DNA of 64,000 bases, from contig ML677335.1 in NCBI GenBank assembly GCA_007922305.1, positions 38,880,642-38,944,641 of the forward strand, given 5' to 3'. Shown in pieces: positions 46,980 through 60,701 of this stretch. This DNA is from Dermatemys mawii (lineage: Eukaryota > Chordata > Testudines > Dermatemydidae). The notes beneath the pieces were generated by a model that was not told the origin of the DNA, did not search any database, and was given only the letters and a program-made list of their open reading frames with translations. Position 1 is the stretch's first letter. Every line of letters begins with the position of its first letter. Made by a program: the position numbers and the translations under genes.

Positions 46980-47870
46980 CTGAGCTGGATTGGAATAGGC
47001 AAAGTGATAATAAAATGCTTAAAAACCCATTACTCAACCCCTGAGTCATCCAGCAATGGCTCTCTATAGAATAGCTTCTAAAGCACATTATTATGGTAAC
47101 TCATACCATGATGGGAATGGCCTTGATCTCAGTTAAATGCATTGTTAAAATACTTAAGATATGCTGCTTCATCACTGATATTTTTACACAGCTGTCAAAG
47201 AGAAATACCATTTTTCTTCCTCCTCCATTTCACTTTTCTTCATGATATAGTAATTAACAAGAGCTCTTAGATGCTGGCAAAACTGTCCCTTTTGAAGTCT
47301 CTACATAGCTGTCACCCTGGAGATAAAGGCAGATTATTAAATCTTGACATTATAATTGTGGATTGAAAATAAAAGCCTGGATTAGAAACTTCATAACCTC
47401 ATGCAGAGAAAAAAAAATGAGATCACCATGCGGTAATTTTACTCCTGGTTTTGAAAGTTTAAGGAGTTCCTTGAGGGTGAAGAGGGGGAGAATATCATGT
47501 CTTGAACTGGTATGGAATGAACTATGTTACTTTTTTCTATTACTCCAGAAAAAAAAGTATTAGAGGAGCTTTTATTTCTAAAATGTACGTGAGCTCTAGG
47601 GTACGCATGTAATTATTATCATCTGAATACTAGATGCTTTTATTTATCTTTTACCTCAGTTTTTCATCCTTTCTGCTATATATTTTTCTTCTCTTCTTCA
47701 CCCCCACTTTTGTATACTGTAGTAACAAGAAAAAAATGGGAGCTGGAGGGGACTGGTTGAGGCAGCCTTTCACATCTAGGATCCCAGTTTGAATCGAGCC
47801 CAGGCTGATGAAGCCCCAAAGATCACAACATCTCAGGGTTGGGTTGGTGGCTTTGGCCTATAAGGCTCAG
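46980..47870. other. No gene recognised
   Basis: AT-rich, nothing identifiable. Confidence 0.4.
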
Positions 47871-47874
47871 AACC

Positions 47875-48120
47875 TCAGAAATTTAAGCACTTCACTCCCA
47901 CTAATTCGATGCTTAAATACCTTTGAGGATTCAGGTTTGGGCATTACTGCACTTAGTGGCACAAAGCCTCAGGGACCTAAATCTCATTTTCAAAAGGGAT
48001 TTAGAAACTTAGGAGTCTAAATCCCATTGACTGCCAAGGGATATGAGTTAAGTATTGTGCCACTGAGCACAGCAATGCCTAAATAGCTTTAGAAATCTAT
48101 GCCTAAGCATCTATACGACA
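47875..48120. repeat. Palindromic MITE-like element
   Basis: Imperfect large palindrome: 'gcacttagtggcac' near 47950 faces 'gtgccactgagcac' near 48058. It also has 'gggacctaaatctcattttc', seen in related form at 52440-52470 and in the style of the 37992 element. Confidence 0.5.
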
Positions 48121-48124
48121 AAAC

Positions 48125-51100
48125 ACATCGCTAATGGGAACTTTGTTGGCAGACTCAGCAGAAAGTGGAAGGACTGAATGGTTAGAAAAACTGAATTACC
48201 CTTTGACCTCTAGAAGTGCTTTCTCCAAATCAGTTTGGTACACAAGGATAAAACAGTATCTGGCTGGGTATGGCAGCCACACACATGGCCAACCTTTTTC
48301 TTAATCCTTTGCGTGGCTGACAAGACAACATTAGTCTTGAGAATTATCAGTCTAGTAGGTTTATGAGCTCTAAAATGAAAAAAATCAAACAAACAGCAAT
48401 GGAGTGTTGAATGTAAAGAGGCAACACTAACCTCATTAAGCATTTTAGAATAGTCAGTGTTGGGGAGGGACAATCTAATAGAGATAATATAAAACACACA
48501 CAGAACTGGAACAAGATATCCCTGGAGGTTCTAGAAAAGGGTTGATGCTTCCCCCTGCCCCACTCCCTGCCTTCACTTTTGTATCTTTCTGGGATCTGCC
48601 AAAAAGTAGCAGAGGAAGAGCAGAAATATAAGAAGAAACTCTGTTCTTGCAAGGTTCACAGACTATTTTGGCAGTCTCCAAGGTTCAGATAACATCTGGA
48701 TAAGCAGTTGTAGTGAACTGCTGGTTCCATTGAAATCAGTGGAAACTTTGACTTCAGTGGGGCCAGGATTTCATCCCTGAACTGCTAGGTAGTTATCTAT
48801 ATTCTCCCGCATATATTCTCCCGCAAGATCAATAACACTGATCTCTACTTGAGATCTTTGAGTGCTACGCTGAAATATTTTGGTGTTTTACTCTATGTGA
48901 GTAGTTCTTCTATGCATGAAAAATGCTCATCTGGAAACTCATCCCATCCAATGACATCCTCCTTCCACCAAAGCAATCTACTCAGCAAAACCTGCATTGC
49001 AGGCAGGGAAGAATTCACACTGATACCCTCTGTGCTGCTCAAGAGCAGAGAACTGCAGCCAATCAGGAGAACTGCCCAGGAGAGGAGAATATTACCTTTA
49101 ATGAAGATCACTTCGTAATGCTTTCAACAGATCTAGCTAGGAGTAACCTTCTTGTATTTTATTTGTTAAACGTGATGGTGAATTAAAATGAAATGTAAAC
49201 ATTTATATGACATTTATGATAACAGAGTCATCGTTTAATAGAAACCTTTGCATTTCCATTGTTGTCATTTCAGTTTCATTTTTTTAAAATAGTCTTTGGC
49301 TTCTTGATGAAAACTCCTAAGTTTTATTCAGAGCTGTTCATTTTCTGAAAACATCCTGACTGACTCTCCAAATAGCATAGCATATTTTGGATGGGCATAG
49401 CAGCCACCCTCGAATAAATAAAGAAGATACAGTCATGAGGCATGCATATGTCTAATGCATGATTCCTGCCTCTTCTATGGCCTGGAACTTCCACATCATC
49501 AGTACACAGGGGTAGATTCTCAGCTTACGTTAACTGTCAGTCACTGACTCCAATGGCACTGTGAAAATTTACACTAGTTAAGGATCTGCCCCCGGTTTCT
49601 ATAAGTGGAATAGGGATGTAAGACGTTCCACAAAAGAGGATTGGCTGTTATTTAGGTTCATTTGAACTCTCTGGAATAAATATTTCATTCAATAAACCTA
49701 GCCCTGTTTCTTTTTTGTGAGCTCTCCATATTACATCATGGTATTTAGGAATTTGTCATTAAAAAATATTCTGTGTGAATGCATTTCAGACTATGGGTTG
49801 TTCTCAGACTAGTCACTTGAGCCTGCTCCAAAGTCCAATGAAGTCAAGGGTAAATTCCTAATGATTTTAACAGATTTAGATCAGACCCTTAAGGAGTTCA
49901 ACATTCAAAATAAGCTCTTCTGAATGACTGGTGATCTAATGTTTCCTTTATCTGATTGGAGGATGATGAACTGTATTTATGTTCTACAAATCAGATGATT
50001 TTTCTCCTAGACAATCTGTTTACTTCCTTCACACCTCAGAAATATTTCTACAGGATTTCAAGTTGAGCACTTCTGGAGCAAATACACCTCCTAGAGTAAA
50101 CAAATACATTTGCACAAATACAGTTCCAGTCCAAACATTCATACAAACATCAACACATGCACAAATGTATACAGAGAAGCTAATAAAAATGGTACACTCT
50201 CAAATACAATATGGAATCTACTAATTTGCTCATGACTTGCCCAACACTACCCATTATTCATTTCCTAACGCAAATGGTGGTCCAGTGAGCAAAATATTTG
50301 CCAGTGAACCACGCATGGGAGTTGTAATTGTAGCCAAGATCTATATAGGGTATGAACTCCCTCACAATAATAGATTAGTGTAGTACAAAATGATGGATGG
50401 GGAGAGGAATGGGAACGTGACAAAAAAAGTATTGCTTCAAACAAGGTGCTGGAAACACGAGCCTTCCAGCAAAGCGTGATCACTGCTAATAATCTAAAGT
50501 GTCTAAAGCTATTCCATATACCAGTGAAGAGAAAGGAATAGAAATTATATGCAACATAAGGATGTGTCCCAGTAGAATGAAAACCCTCATATCCATGAAG
50601 ATTTACATGCATAAAACTGAGAGATTGGGCACCAAAAAAGCCTTTTATCCTGATGTGCTATTATTGACTTGACTTGGGAAATGAATGCCAGATCATTTGA
50701 TGAGCTTTGTATCCACTTAACAAGCCACTGAACCTCTGTGTAACATCAGCGTGGAAGAGAGAAGATCGAGAATAGAACTGATCATCCCCTGTTCTTATAT
50801 ATACAAAACACTGAGGCAGCTTCAACATCTGATATAGTCCCTCTAACTTACCATCTGGTAGGAGCAGGTGGTATTTCATTCTTAGCTTCTTTCAATAAAC
50901 CTTCAGAAATGAAAGCACAAGAATGAGACTGAAGGGAAGCCTTTCACTGGGATTTTTTAACCCTTTGTGGGAGACTTCAAATTAAACAGCCTCCCTGCAC
51001 TTGGAACTATTGGGATCCCAGGTGCTTGCTTATTTTTTCCCCCTCAAAGGCATGAAAAACAGCCCTTTCGGGCAACCTTTATTTTCCAACATTGTAGATA

Positions 51101-51420
51101 GGTAGGATGGCAAGACCAATAGAGAGATGGTGGGGACTACTTTCATCCCTGGTGTGTCTTGGTACAATTCCCCCTGCACATGCTTACTACAGGTCTCAGT
51201 TTGGGCTTAACTGTGTAAAATAATTTGAGATCCAAATGGACACAGAGTTATATACAAACGTGGAGTTTTCATTATTCATTTTTAAATGCTCAGTAAATTT
51301 GGCAATGAGTGTATATCAGAAACAGTTGCACACAGCTGTATTTGTTATGCCTGACTGTAGTCTTCAGTGCAACAGCACCTATCATGACTAATTATTTTGC
51401 TAGTCACATGGAGGTAATGA
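48125..51420. other. Long stretch without a recognised gene
   Basis: Includes a 14-bp tandem duplication (48799-48826, 'atattctcccgcat' twice). Chompy-type scraps lie near 48725-48780, 49505-49590 and 49845-49890. ORFs up to 115 codons (50265-50612 minus) show no domain. Confidence 0.4.
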
Positions 51421-51424
51421 GAGC

Positions 51425-51541
51425 CTCAGTCCTGCAAAGATTTAGGCACATGCTTAGCTTCACAGATGACTAGTTCCACTGAAGACAATTTCATGCATGT
51501 AAACTTATGCATGTGCATAAGTCTTTGTAGGATCAGGCCCA
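51425..51541. repeat. Chompy-like palindromic MITE
   Basis: The left arm 'cctgcaaagatttaggcaca' and the right arm 'tgtgcataagtctttgtagg' are inverses with a few differences, around a central 'ccactgaagacaattt'. About 117 bp, no coding. Confidence 0.65.
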
Positions 51542-51544
51542 TAT

Positions 51545-52425
51545 ATTGTATTTTTCACAGGTTTCTATTAATTTATATATTAACAATGTGTGAAATAACT
51601 TCACTGACAGGCAGGCAGACTACAAATGTAAATGACAGAGAAAGAGAGATCTTAGAATCTCAGTCACTGCTCTTTTTCTTTTCATAGGTGTAAGTCCATG
51701 TTTTATATATAACCAGAACAATAACACTGGGGTAAAGAACTGTATACTTGCTGCTTACCTCTAATTTTTCACTAACTTTCTAGATAAAACCAAGCCCTCA
51801 GTAATCTACTTTCAATACCTAATAGAAAAAGTGACCTGAAGTGAGGATTACCTCACTCTTATCTCTGGATTAATTATCCAGTTCAGCTAAATTGAGGACC
51901 TTGTTTTTGTGAGGAAGGAGATACTAACCAATCAGAGAAAATGGGAAAAATTAGGGAGTTTTGTACTTCTTAAAGCAATCATTGTTAGACAAAGAAACTT
52001 CTTCAAGAAGAAGATTAGAAACTCTGCAACAGGATTAGTGTCCTGGACATTAACAGGTACATACTGCACAGTGAGCAAAAAAGGCACTTTTGTTACAGAA
52101 GAAAAGGAAGAAACTCTTCATAAGGTTTGCCATGATGGTAAACATTTTTATGTGTGTGTTTGGCTGCATTTAATCCCTCCCTCCCCCCACAAGAGTTCAT
52201 ATTAGCTGTGATTTATATTTTCTTTATGGATCTTTATGATGTTGCTTGATTTAAGGGCAATCATTCCTCTTTTTGTGTTATTAGTCTCGTTTTTTTAACC
52301 TGACCGTTTGGACAATAGTTCCCATTGGCCTTTTCTCCTACTTTCCCCAATTTTGCCGTGACTGGTTCAGCTCTCTCAGTGGTAGCATTGCTCAGAACAA
52401 GGATACGATTTTCAAAAAGCACCTA
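51545..52425. other. No gene recognised
   Basis: A 98-codon ORF at 51909-52205 has no motif I know. Confidence 0.4.
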
Positions 52426-52429
52426 AGTG

Positions 52430-53060
52430 GTTTAAGTGCCTAAACGCCATTTTCAAAAATGACTTAGGTACTACAAACCTAAGTCAATCTTATACATACA
52501 GCCACCACAGTGTTTACTGAGGTGGTGCATATCCACACTACCTTCCTTAGGTCGGTGGTGCACATCCTCACCAGGAGTGCTTCCACCGACCTAAGAGGGG
52601 CACTGTGGGAAGCTGAGAGCCCGATCTGTCAACACTGCTGGCAGCTCCCTGCCAGGAGCCTAGCTGCCCTCACAGGATCCAGGGATCCCAGCATGCTGCC
52701 CCACCCTGCGCTCCCTGCCAGGAGCTGGAGAGAAGTCAGCCGCCCAGGGCTTCTCACCCCTCCCCATTCCCCACTAGAAGCTGAGAGGATGCTGCTCAGG
52801 CTTCTCAACCCCAGGGAGCATGATCCAGCTGCCCTGGCCTCTGCCCACTCCCCTCCTGGAACCTGGAAGCCTTGTTTATTTCACAGCTGAGCAAGCTTCT
52901 GTCTCCAGCTCTCCACCAGGAGCAAATGGGGGAAGCAGTGTTGCCAATATTACTGTGTCTACATTAGGAGCTTGTGCCTGCACAGTTAGGTCACTCAGAG
53001 ATAACATCCCTCCCTGACATAGTTACATTGGAAATAGTCTGAAGTGTTGACACAGGCCTC
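52430..53060. mobile_element. MITE-like element with internal hairpin
   Basis: CTTAGGTCGGTGG at about 52547 pairs perfectly with CCACCGACCTAAG at about 52585. The unit begins with 'tgacttaggtactacaaacc' and ends around 'tagttacattggaaatagtc', in the style of turtle palindromic MITEs. The GC-rich centre gives a 126-codon ORF that I consider incidental. Ends not defined. Confidence 0.4.
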
Positions 53061-53064
53061 ATAA

Positions 53065-54120
53065 CATTACTCCATTATTCACAGTATTTTAAGTGTTCCC
53101 TATTGTTAGTATAGTGAACTTTCAAGTTCATTCTGATTTAAAGGTGTGCACAGTTCCAGAGTTATTCCTAATGTTAACTATAGAATTTAGAATCTGATCA
53201 CTCAAAATGGAGAGAACTTGAACTGCACCCACTGAACTGAGCATTAAGACTATCACAAATAGCACAGTATCATTATTTACCGGCAAAGGCAAAGCTGAAA
53301 AGTTTTATGGGTGACCACTGTAGCTCTTCAGGCCTGGCCAAAGGCCCATTGCAGTCAATGGGAATCTTTGGCCTATAAGAACTGCTGCTAGAGGCCATCC
53401 TTCCTGGCAATTTCAGCAGAGAGACCGAGAAAATGAACCAGAATGGAAAATGTGCCTCTCTCTGTGTGTTCCACAGAGACTGTTGCTCCAGGTCAAGTTG
53501 AGGCAAGGTGATAATGGGGACGTTTTCATTGCTGATGCATCTCCTCTGTGGTGAAAGGAGTTTGGTTTCCAAGGCAGTCAATCATACACATTTCATGAGC
53601 ACTCAGTTCACTTTTTCGACTCTGAAAAGGAAGTTTGCCTTCATGGCAGAAAGGTCAGCAGCTATCTGATGTGAAAGTTATTTTTTACTTACACTGTTGT
53701 TGCTGTTAGGAAAATGGGGGGAAATGCTACAAGGAATAAATTGGAATGCTGGATTCTGTAACATTCATATGCTTGAAATGTCAATGAAGGAGCCTCAAAA
53801 CAGCCAGTGTGTTTGCAGTGATCACATGGCAATGTTCCACAGAAATGATTGATGCGGGGCTAATATCGCTTTTAAATGTTCTAAAGATCATGTTAGGAGG
53901 CAGGAGTCAAATTATAAATCAATCAGAAAAATGTGTTTGCTCTGAAAAATTATTAATATAAAAGCAAACATCTTTGGGGACGCTAATGGTATGTCACCTT
54001 TATATAATTTTTTAAATCCCAGAAATAAAGATATTTTAGAAAAGGAAAATATGAGTATTTCCAATATAGAAACACTTGACATTTGTAAGTGCTATATAGA
54101 GGTGAAGATTCTCTCATCCC
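53065..54120. other. No gene recognised
   Basis: AT-rich with one Chompy-type scrap near 53345-53365. No supported feature. Confidence 0.4.
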
Positions 54121-54125
54121 CCTAA

Positions 54126-55140
54126 AGTGTGGCAGTATTTTCCATCAGGGTAGCTCAAGCTGCTTCTATCCTGGCAGAGGGTCTATGGCTGTCAGAGGAG
54201 ATGCTGTTTTGCTGCTTGTTACACCACAGCCATCCTCTGGTCTCTATCAGCTTGGCTTATACTAGCCAAGTGACCTCAACATACTTCCAAGACCCAAATT
54301 CCCCTAAAATCATCTGCCCTGAAATGTCCAGCCCTATCCAGAATCACTCAGAGACAGAATACAATTCAGTTGTTTCTTTGAAGAGACGATACCCAGCAGC
54401 TTGCCACATTAATTGGAGTTCACAATTACTTCAATTCAAACATCACTGGGTTGGTTTAGATTCAAATATAACAAGTTTATTAACAATGGGACATAGGTGA
54501 AGTGATGCCAAATAAAAGAAATAAAGTGACAGACACATCTAAAAGTCTGAAACTGAATCTAGCAAGGTACGGTCTTTGTTTAAGATGGTTTCTCTCACCA
54601 ATTATTCTTTGCCCAGCACAACTGATTCCTTCTCAGTCCGAATCTTTCACAGAAGTACAAAGTGCTGGTTTCCCTTGTCTTTTAATGTGAAAGATAAAGA
54701 TGGATTCTCTCTATGTCCCTCATGTTCCCAAATGATTGTCTTTGTTCTCAAAGTTAGAAAGATCTCCTGGAGATTCAGTCTCCTGTGTTTTTCGGTGGTG
54801 CAGGAGCCATGTTAATTCTCTGTTTCTTGAGTTCAGGTTCAAGACAACAACTGCTGCTTTGCAGGATAGCTTTGTTTATGGCTAACATGTACATTGAGGC
54901 AAATGCACATTTCTTTGTCTAGGATGGACCTGTTTATCAGCTTTACCTAGGCTATGCTGTCTTTCTTAAGCATGTTCTAGTAACATTACACAGAGAGAAC
55001 TCATAACTTCACATAAAAGATTATCACATGCATTTTACAATGATATCAATGGTCATTAATTTTCAAATAATGCTTTGCAAACATTATTTGTACCCACATC
55101 ATTGAGGTAGCATATAGAGTGTGAATACAGGGGCGCTTAG
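54126..55140 (-). mobile_element. Diverged LTR-like remnant
   Basis: The right half follows the LTR at 19901-20987: 'ataacttcacataaaag', 'cacatgcattttacaatgat', 'gtgtgaatacaggggcg'. There is an AATAAA on the minus strand near 54476. Inverted TGTGAC/GTCACA ends are not preserved. Boundaries are approximate. Confidence 0.4.
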
Positions 55141-55144
55141 GGGC

Positions 55145-58100
55145 TCATAGTGGATGGTGAAGGAGAGAGTTGCTGGCTATACTGGTTGCGCACCAGCTGG
55201 AACTCCCAAATCTTCCAGCCGGGTAAACCAGCAGCTTTACAGCTTCAAGTGGTGTCAAGGGGATGGAGCAAACTGATGGCTTGATCCACAAATCAGTCTA
55301 GTGAGAGAATACTCGTGTGCTTGATACACACTGGTGTACATGTAAGGCAAGTAAGTAATCCATGTGTGCAGCACACCACAGACCAAATGCTGGGAGTGGT
55401 TTGAGGGGCAATTCCTTTGACAGACACATCACAGATTAGAAGCCTATTTTCCTTCTTGTTCTCATGATATCTCCTCTTTGTTTTCAGTGTTTCTTCTCCT
55501 CCTCCGTTCTGTGGCAGCCATTGTGCATGCTAATGAGATATCCTAATGCAGCAACAGCTTGTCAGCAGCAGTGTGGAGGGGGGGATCTCAAGGGCTTCAA
55601 GAAACCCTTCGTTAAAATTCTGTAGCATGCTGAGAAATGAGGAATTATTATTGGTTAGGTCCTGACTATGTATTGGAGCTTTTTTCCCCTGCCTCTGATG
55701 CAGCTCTAGTCCTCTCTGGATACTGCTAAAATCAGCTCTGCCAGAGATCACTTATTTCTGGGGCTCAGAAAAATACTGCTGAAAAGCAAGATGGTTTTTT
55801 TTGTCTTTGGAATAACCAGACTGTACCAAATGGGAAATAACTGTAGATTAATCACTCAAGGGAAGGGTCCCATCCTTCTCTGACAAAGACTCCACCTCCA
55901 AATATTATTTGTGCAAATTAAAGACTCCTATACCATCAATATGCCCACTATAGCTTTCAACACCAAAAGCTGAAATTCAGCAAAGTGAATGTTCTTCATG
56001 TAAGTTGTATGCCAAAAAATGTTGCTTCTCTTCTTGTTACTGGCTTACAGTAAACACAAACCATCTTCATTCATATGGGGAAACAAATGAATAGGCTCAC
56101 GAGTCTCTAGCCCACCTTGTCTGCAGATAGATCCCACAACAAGTTTTACAACAGGCTCGGAGGAAAAAAAAACCTTGGGAAAAAATTGTTAGTAGAGGCA
56201 GCATACCAGTGATATGCCAATTCCTCAGTTGTTATCTTCAGCACTTTTGGGGGTCACTAGGCAAATTCAGTTATCTGATCATCTCTGGTTTTGATTGTTC
56301 CCACAGTCACGAGCAATCAGTAAGACTGGCTATCTGGAACAAACATCAATTTTCCTCCCATAAAATGGCAATACAAAGCTTCTACCTGTAATGTTTTGTT
56401 CCTTTTTGTTCTTTGTCAGAAGGAGACTAAGCTGGTGACATTCTCAGCATCCTTAAGAAGCATACCACAGCACACAGTAAGCATTTCTCAGGGATTCAAC
56501 TCCTGTACATATAAAGCTATCAAGACCATGTGGAATAGCACCTTCTGATTAACTCCCCAGTGTTATATTACCAACTGCACTGAACTAAGATGTCATTATA
56601 AAAATAACCTAAGAAGGCATTCTTAACATTAACCTGGAAGTCCAGGAGTGCGTGACTTGTCCAAGGCAGCTGCTCAAGAGAGAGGATGGGACACAAGAAG
56701 CCTCCTCCTTCATCTCTCTCCCGCATAGAGGAGCTAGTCACAATCCTAGTCCTTGCAGTTTGCAAGACAGATTGTGGCCAGACTTTTCATAGGAGCACAG
56801 CACAGATGTGTGCAGTAAATGCTCCTGCGAAGCCAGCATAAGGGCTGGTCACAATAGCATTTCCTGAGAGCGGGAAGATGGACCAAGGCCTTGTAACACC
56901 AAGAAAAGATAGTGGGCCAAAGGGAACAATCTGCACTGTCCTAATGGAAAGTGTACCCCACCATATGCCCTGAGCAGCCCAGGCAAAGCCTGAGTCTGCT
57001 GACGAACAATCCTTCCTATTGCACCCTCAGAAGTCATGTGGTTCAACATCATTCCCTACACAGGGCTGTGTGTAAATTGTACAGTCTAGTCCCATGAATG
57101 GAAGGACTGTTTGAGACTAGCGCCTGAAGCAATGCCAGCCTCCCCACAGTCTCTTGTCCACTGCATCAACTCAGTTCCAGAAGGCTGCTCTGAATTAACC
57201 CTCCTGGAGCAACTACTGAATCAGCGAGCCTTCGCACCCACTTTACTGCAGGGCCATTACTTTACCACCACCATGGATATGCTAATTGCTCCAAACCTCA
57301 GCACTCCCCCATGAAACTCTTTGACTCGCAAGTGTATTGTGTGCTTAAATGCCATGAAAAAAATATAAAGCTACTCTACTCAAACCCCAGCAGGGTCGTC
57401 AGTGACTAAGCTTCACTAATTAGTAACAGCTGTTAATGAAGTGTGCAGGTACAAATCTAACCTCTCCAATTAATGCATATGAGATTCTTAGACGATAGCA
57501 ATATTTAAAGGAGATATTGCGAAGGACAAAACAAGAATACAACCATTTAAAAGTCACAATTTTGTAGCAGAGACCCTGTTACTTTCTCCCAATCATGGAG
57601 ACTTCAGTTCCCACTAAATATAGCATTTATTTGTCTGAGATTACCTAAAAATCACGTTTGTTCTGTTTACCTAAGTTGGAAAACTGCCATACTCAGGAGT
57701 GAGAGTAGAAATGAACAGCCCATTCAGTGGATTTTAAGAGGGTGCATCAATTCTTTCCAGGTAAGCCAAGAAAATAAATTGCTGATTTACTATTATTCAG
57801 AACTGAAACAGCCTTTTAAATTACTGGCTGAATGCATAATTATATGCTCAGAAAACATATAGGTTACACCATACCTGGCCTGCAAAAAAAAAGATTTGAG
57901 AACCTCATACCCAACATGACGTCAACCCACTGAAAACTCTGAAAGGTAGCAATTTCCCCCATTTTCAGCCACACTGCACATAGCTGCCCTCCTGGTAATG
58001 AATTCATACATGGTAGGTTGTTTTCTCTTAATAATGGTGTAATCTTAGCTATAAAAGAGGTTTCTGAGTCTTTGACTTAGTCTGATTTTCAGCATCACTG

Positions 58101-58220
58101 CTGTATAGTATTATACCTTTCTATATCAGATTACAAATACAGCAATTTGGACAGAGATTAAGGATTTGAGATTTTCTTTAAACCATAATTACTATTTCAT
58201 TCATAGCCCATTATTGTCCA
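55145..58220. other. Long stretch without a recognised gene
   Basis: No repeat with clear ends and no ORF over 75 codons. Mixed composition. Confidence 0.4.
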
Positions 58221-58224
58221 TTAT

Positions 58225-58770
58225 AGCCCCAGTCCTGTAAAGCATTTAAGCACATGCCTAAGTGTGACAGAATAAGGAGTGGGGAGAATTGACCTGGGAA
58301 TGTTGCAGGGGAGTTTTACTGGGACTGTCTGCATTGGCGATGGGATATCAGGGTGGGACTTCACTTGAGGGATGATACCAAAGCCTGTAACCTGAAGCCA
58401 GGAAGGGGATGGGGCCAGGTGACACCTTTTGCCCAGGAACCTGGACAAAACTGAAGGAGGAACAGGGGGTGTGGCTAGAGGAGACTGCTGGAGTGGGTTT
58501 CAGTTGGAGTGGACTGGGGAAATGGAGGGAGCCCCAGGGCTGGGGTCTAAGCTCCCTGCCCCTCAAGTTGGACATGATCTATGGGGTCTTGTTGTCTGTA
58601 CCTACAAGCTCTTTTTTGGACTGTGTTCCTGTTGTCTAATAAACCTTCTGTTTTACTGGGTGGCTGAGAGTCACGGTGAATAACAGGAAGGGGGCGGCGG
58701 GGGGGGGGGGGGTGCTGCAGATTCCCCATACTCCATGACACTAAGTGATTTGCTGAACCAGAGCCTCTAG
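58225..58770. repeat. Chompy-like element interrupted by a solo LTR
   Basis: Left piece 'cagtcctgtaaagcatttaa' plus 'gcacatgcctaag' (to 58262); right piece from 58741 'ctaagtgatttgctgaacca'. These are one palindromic element split by the LTR. Confidence 0.6.
58263..58740 (+). mobile_element. Solo LTR with perfect 5-bp duplication
   Basis: 478 bp, starting TGTGACAG and ending ATGACA, flanked by CTAAG on both sides (58258-58262 and 58741-58745). AATAAA at 58638-58643, about 100 bases before the end, marks plus orientation. An uninterrupted G tract (about 58698-58712) follows. No genes of the parent element remain; parentage (Gypsy-like or endogenous retrovirus) is undecided. ORFs in it are incidental. 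Confidence 0.85.
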
Positions 58771-59072
58771 GTAGAAGCTTCCAACTTGAACCTCACAATT
58801 AGGTAAATCTCGTTCCCCTTACTCAGCTAAGTTGTCCCAGTGATGTCAATGCAACTACTTTCATGAGTAAGGCATGGAGAATTAGTAGCAGGTTTGAATA
58901 CTTGAGGATAATGACAGCCTTATCTGACAAAAAAGAAATCATTTAGTTAGCAGCGTGGTATAATTTGCCAGAGATTATTGTCCTTGTACTTATTACTTCT
59001 GCATCCAAACAATTCAATCGTTAGAAACATAGATAGTTGGGTTTGCAATGAGCAGGAGAAACACATGGTTAT

Positions 59073-59336
59073 TTGGCTGGTGCAAAAGTTGTGGATCTCT
59101 CAAGACATCTAGACAGACTTATGTATAGTGCTGGGGTGGTAGTGATACATGTAGGTACCAGTGACATAGGGAAGGATTGGAATGAGATCCTGGAGGCCAA
59201 ATTTAGGCTGCTAGGTAAGAGATTGAAGTCCAGGATTTCCATGGTATCATTCTCTGAAATGCTTCTAGTTCCACACACAGGGCTAGACAGACAGGCAGAA
59301 CTGCAGTCTCAATGTATGGATGAGATGATGGTGTAG
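59073..59336 (+). pseudogene. CR1 ORF1 esterase fragment
   Basis: CR1 ORF1 proteins carry an SGNH/GDSL-type esterase domain. This 87-residue frame has the hydrophobic strand VVVIHVGTSDIG followed by a helix (NEILEAKFRLLGKRLKSR), matching the block around the GxND motif of such esterases. Here the Asn of GTND is Ser (GTSD), so an oxyanion-hole residue is lost. The catalytic Ser block and the C-terminal Asp/His block are not in the frame. The ATG is internal to the original ORF and should not be read as a real start. Confidence 0.65.
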
Positions 59337-59454
59337 GGAACTGGGGAAATTTGGGGGATAGGGGAGCATATACAAGAAGGATGGGCCCTCACCTAAACCA
59401 AAATGGAACCAGATTTCTGGCACTTGAAATTAAAAAGGTCATAGAGCAGTGGTG

Positions 59455-60701
59455 ATCCCAGAAATTACAGGCCAGTAAGCCTGACTTCAGTACTGGGTAA
59501 ACTGGTTGAAACCAAGAACAAAATTGTCAGACACATTGATGAACATAATTTGTTGGGGAAGAGTCAACGTGTTTTTTGTAAAGGGAAATCATGCCTCACC
59601 AATCTAGCAGAATTCTCTGAGGGGGTCAACAGGCATGTGGACAAGGGGGATAAAGTGGATATAGAGTATCTGGATTTTCAGAAAGCCTTCAACAAAATCC
59701 CTCACTAAAGGCTCTTAAGCAAAGTAAGCAGTTATGGGATAAAAGGGAAGGTCCTCTCATGGATCAGTAACTGGTTAAAAGATAGGAAACAAAGGGTAGG
59801 AATAAATAGTCAGTTTTCAGTATGTAGAGAGGTAAATAGTGGCATCCCCCAAGGGGTCTGTACGATACCTGTCCTATTCTACATATTCATAAATGATCTG
59901 GGGAAAAGGAGTAAACAGTGAGGTGGCAACATTTGCAGATGATACAAAACTACTCAGGATAATTAAGTTCAAAGCAAACTGCAAAGAGCTAAATGCCAGA
60001 TGAAATTCAATGTTGATAAATGCAAAGTAATGCACATTGGAAAACATAATCCCACCTATACATATAAAATGGTGGAGTCTAAATTAGCTGTTACCACTCA
60101 AGAAAGAGATCTTGGAGTCACTGTGGATAGTTCTCTGAAAACATCCACTCAATGTGCAACAGCAGTCAAAAAAGTGAACAGAATATTGGGAATCATTAAG
60201 AAAGGGGTAGATACTAAGACAGAAAATATCATATTGTCTTTATATAAATCCATGGTACTCCTGTATCTTGATTATTGTGTGCAGATGTGGTCACCCCATC
60301 TCAAAAAAGATATACTGGAATCAGAAAAGGTTCAGAAAAGGGCAACAAAAATGATTAGAGGTATGGAACAGCTTTCATATAAGGAGAGATTAATAATAAT
60401 AGTACTTTTCAGCTTGGCAAAGAGATGATTAAGGTGGAATATGATAGAGGTTTATACAATCATGACTGGTGTGGAGAAATTAAATAAAGATGGGTTATTT
60501 ACTCCTTATAAGACAAGAACTAGAGGTCACCAAATGAAATTAATAGACAGCAGGTTTAAAAACAAACAAAAGGAAGTATTTCTTCACACAACACACAGTC
60601 AACTTGTGGAACTCTTTACTAGAGGTTGTTGTGAGGGCCAAGACTACAACAAAAAAGAACGAAATAAATTCATGGAGGATAAGTCCATCAATTACTATTA
60701 G
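59455..60701 (+). pseudogene. CR1 ORF2 remnant (reverse transcriptase, C-terminal part)
   Basis: Homology starts with RPVSLTSVLGKLVE (about 59470) and continues through SCLTNLAEF and the catalytic FADD at 59932-59943 in one frame. It then shifts to a second frame at about 59950-60000 for a 142-residue piece (60000-60428) with TTQERDLGVTVDSSLKTSTQ and RATKMIRG. A TGA at 60426-60428 interrupts that frame where CR1 relatives have Arg, consistent with CpG decay; the same frame then goes on to 60701. A stop also follows NKIPH near 59705. Dead copy, though the FADD motif is intact. Confidence 0.8.

Noticed and set aside
48893..49118. Minus-strand ORF with a hydrophobic start, resembling a secreted protein
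   Set aside because: A frame of similar length is open on the other strand, there is no motif, and no promoter or splice context; chance is the simpler reading.
51909..52205. 98-codon basic ORF with possible splice-like sites
   Set aside because: No recognisable domain and no supporting exon neighbours.
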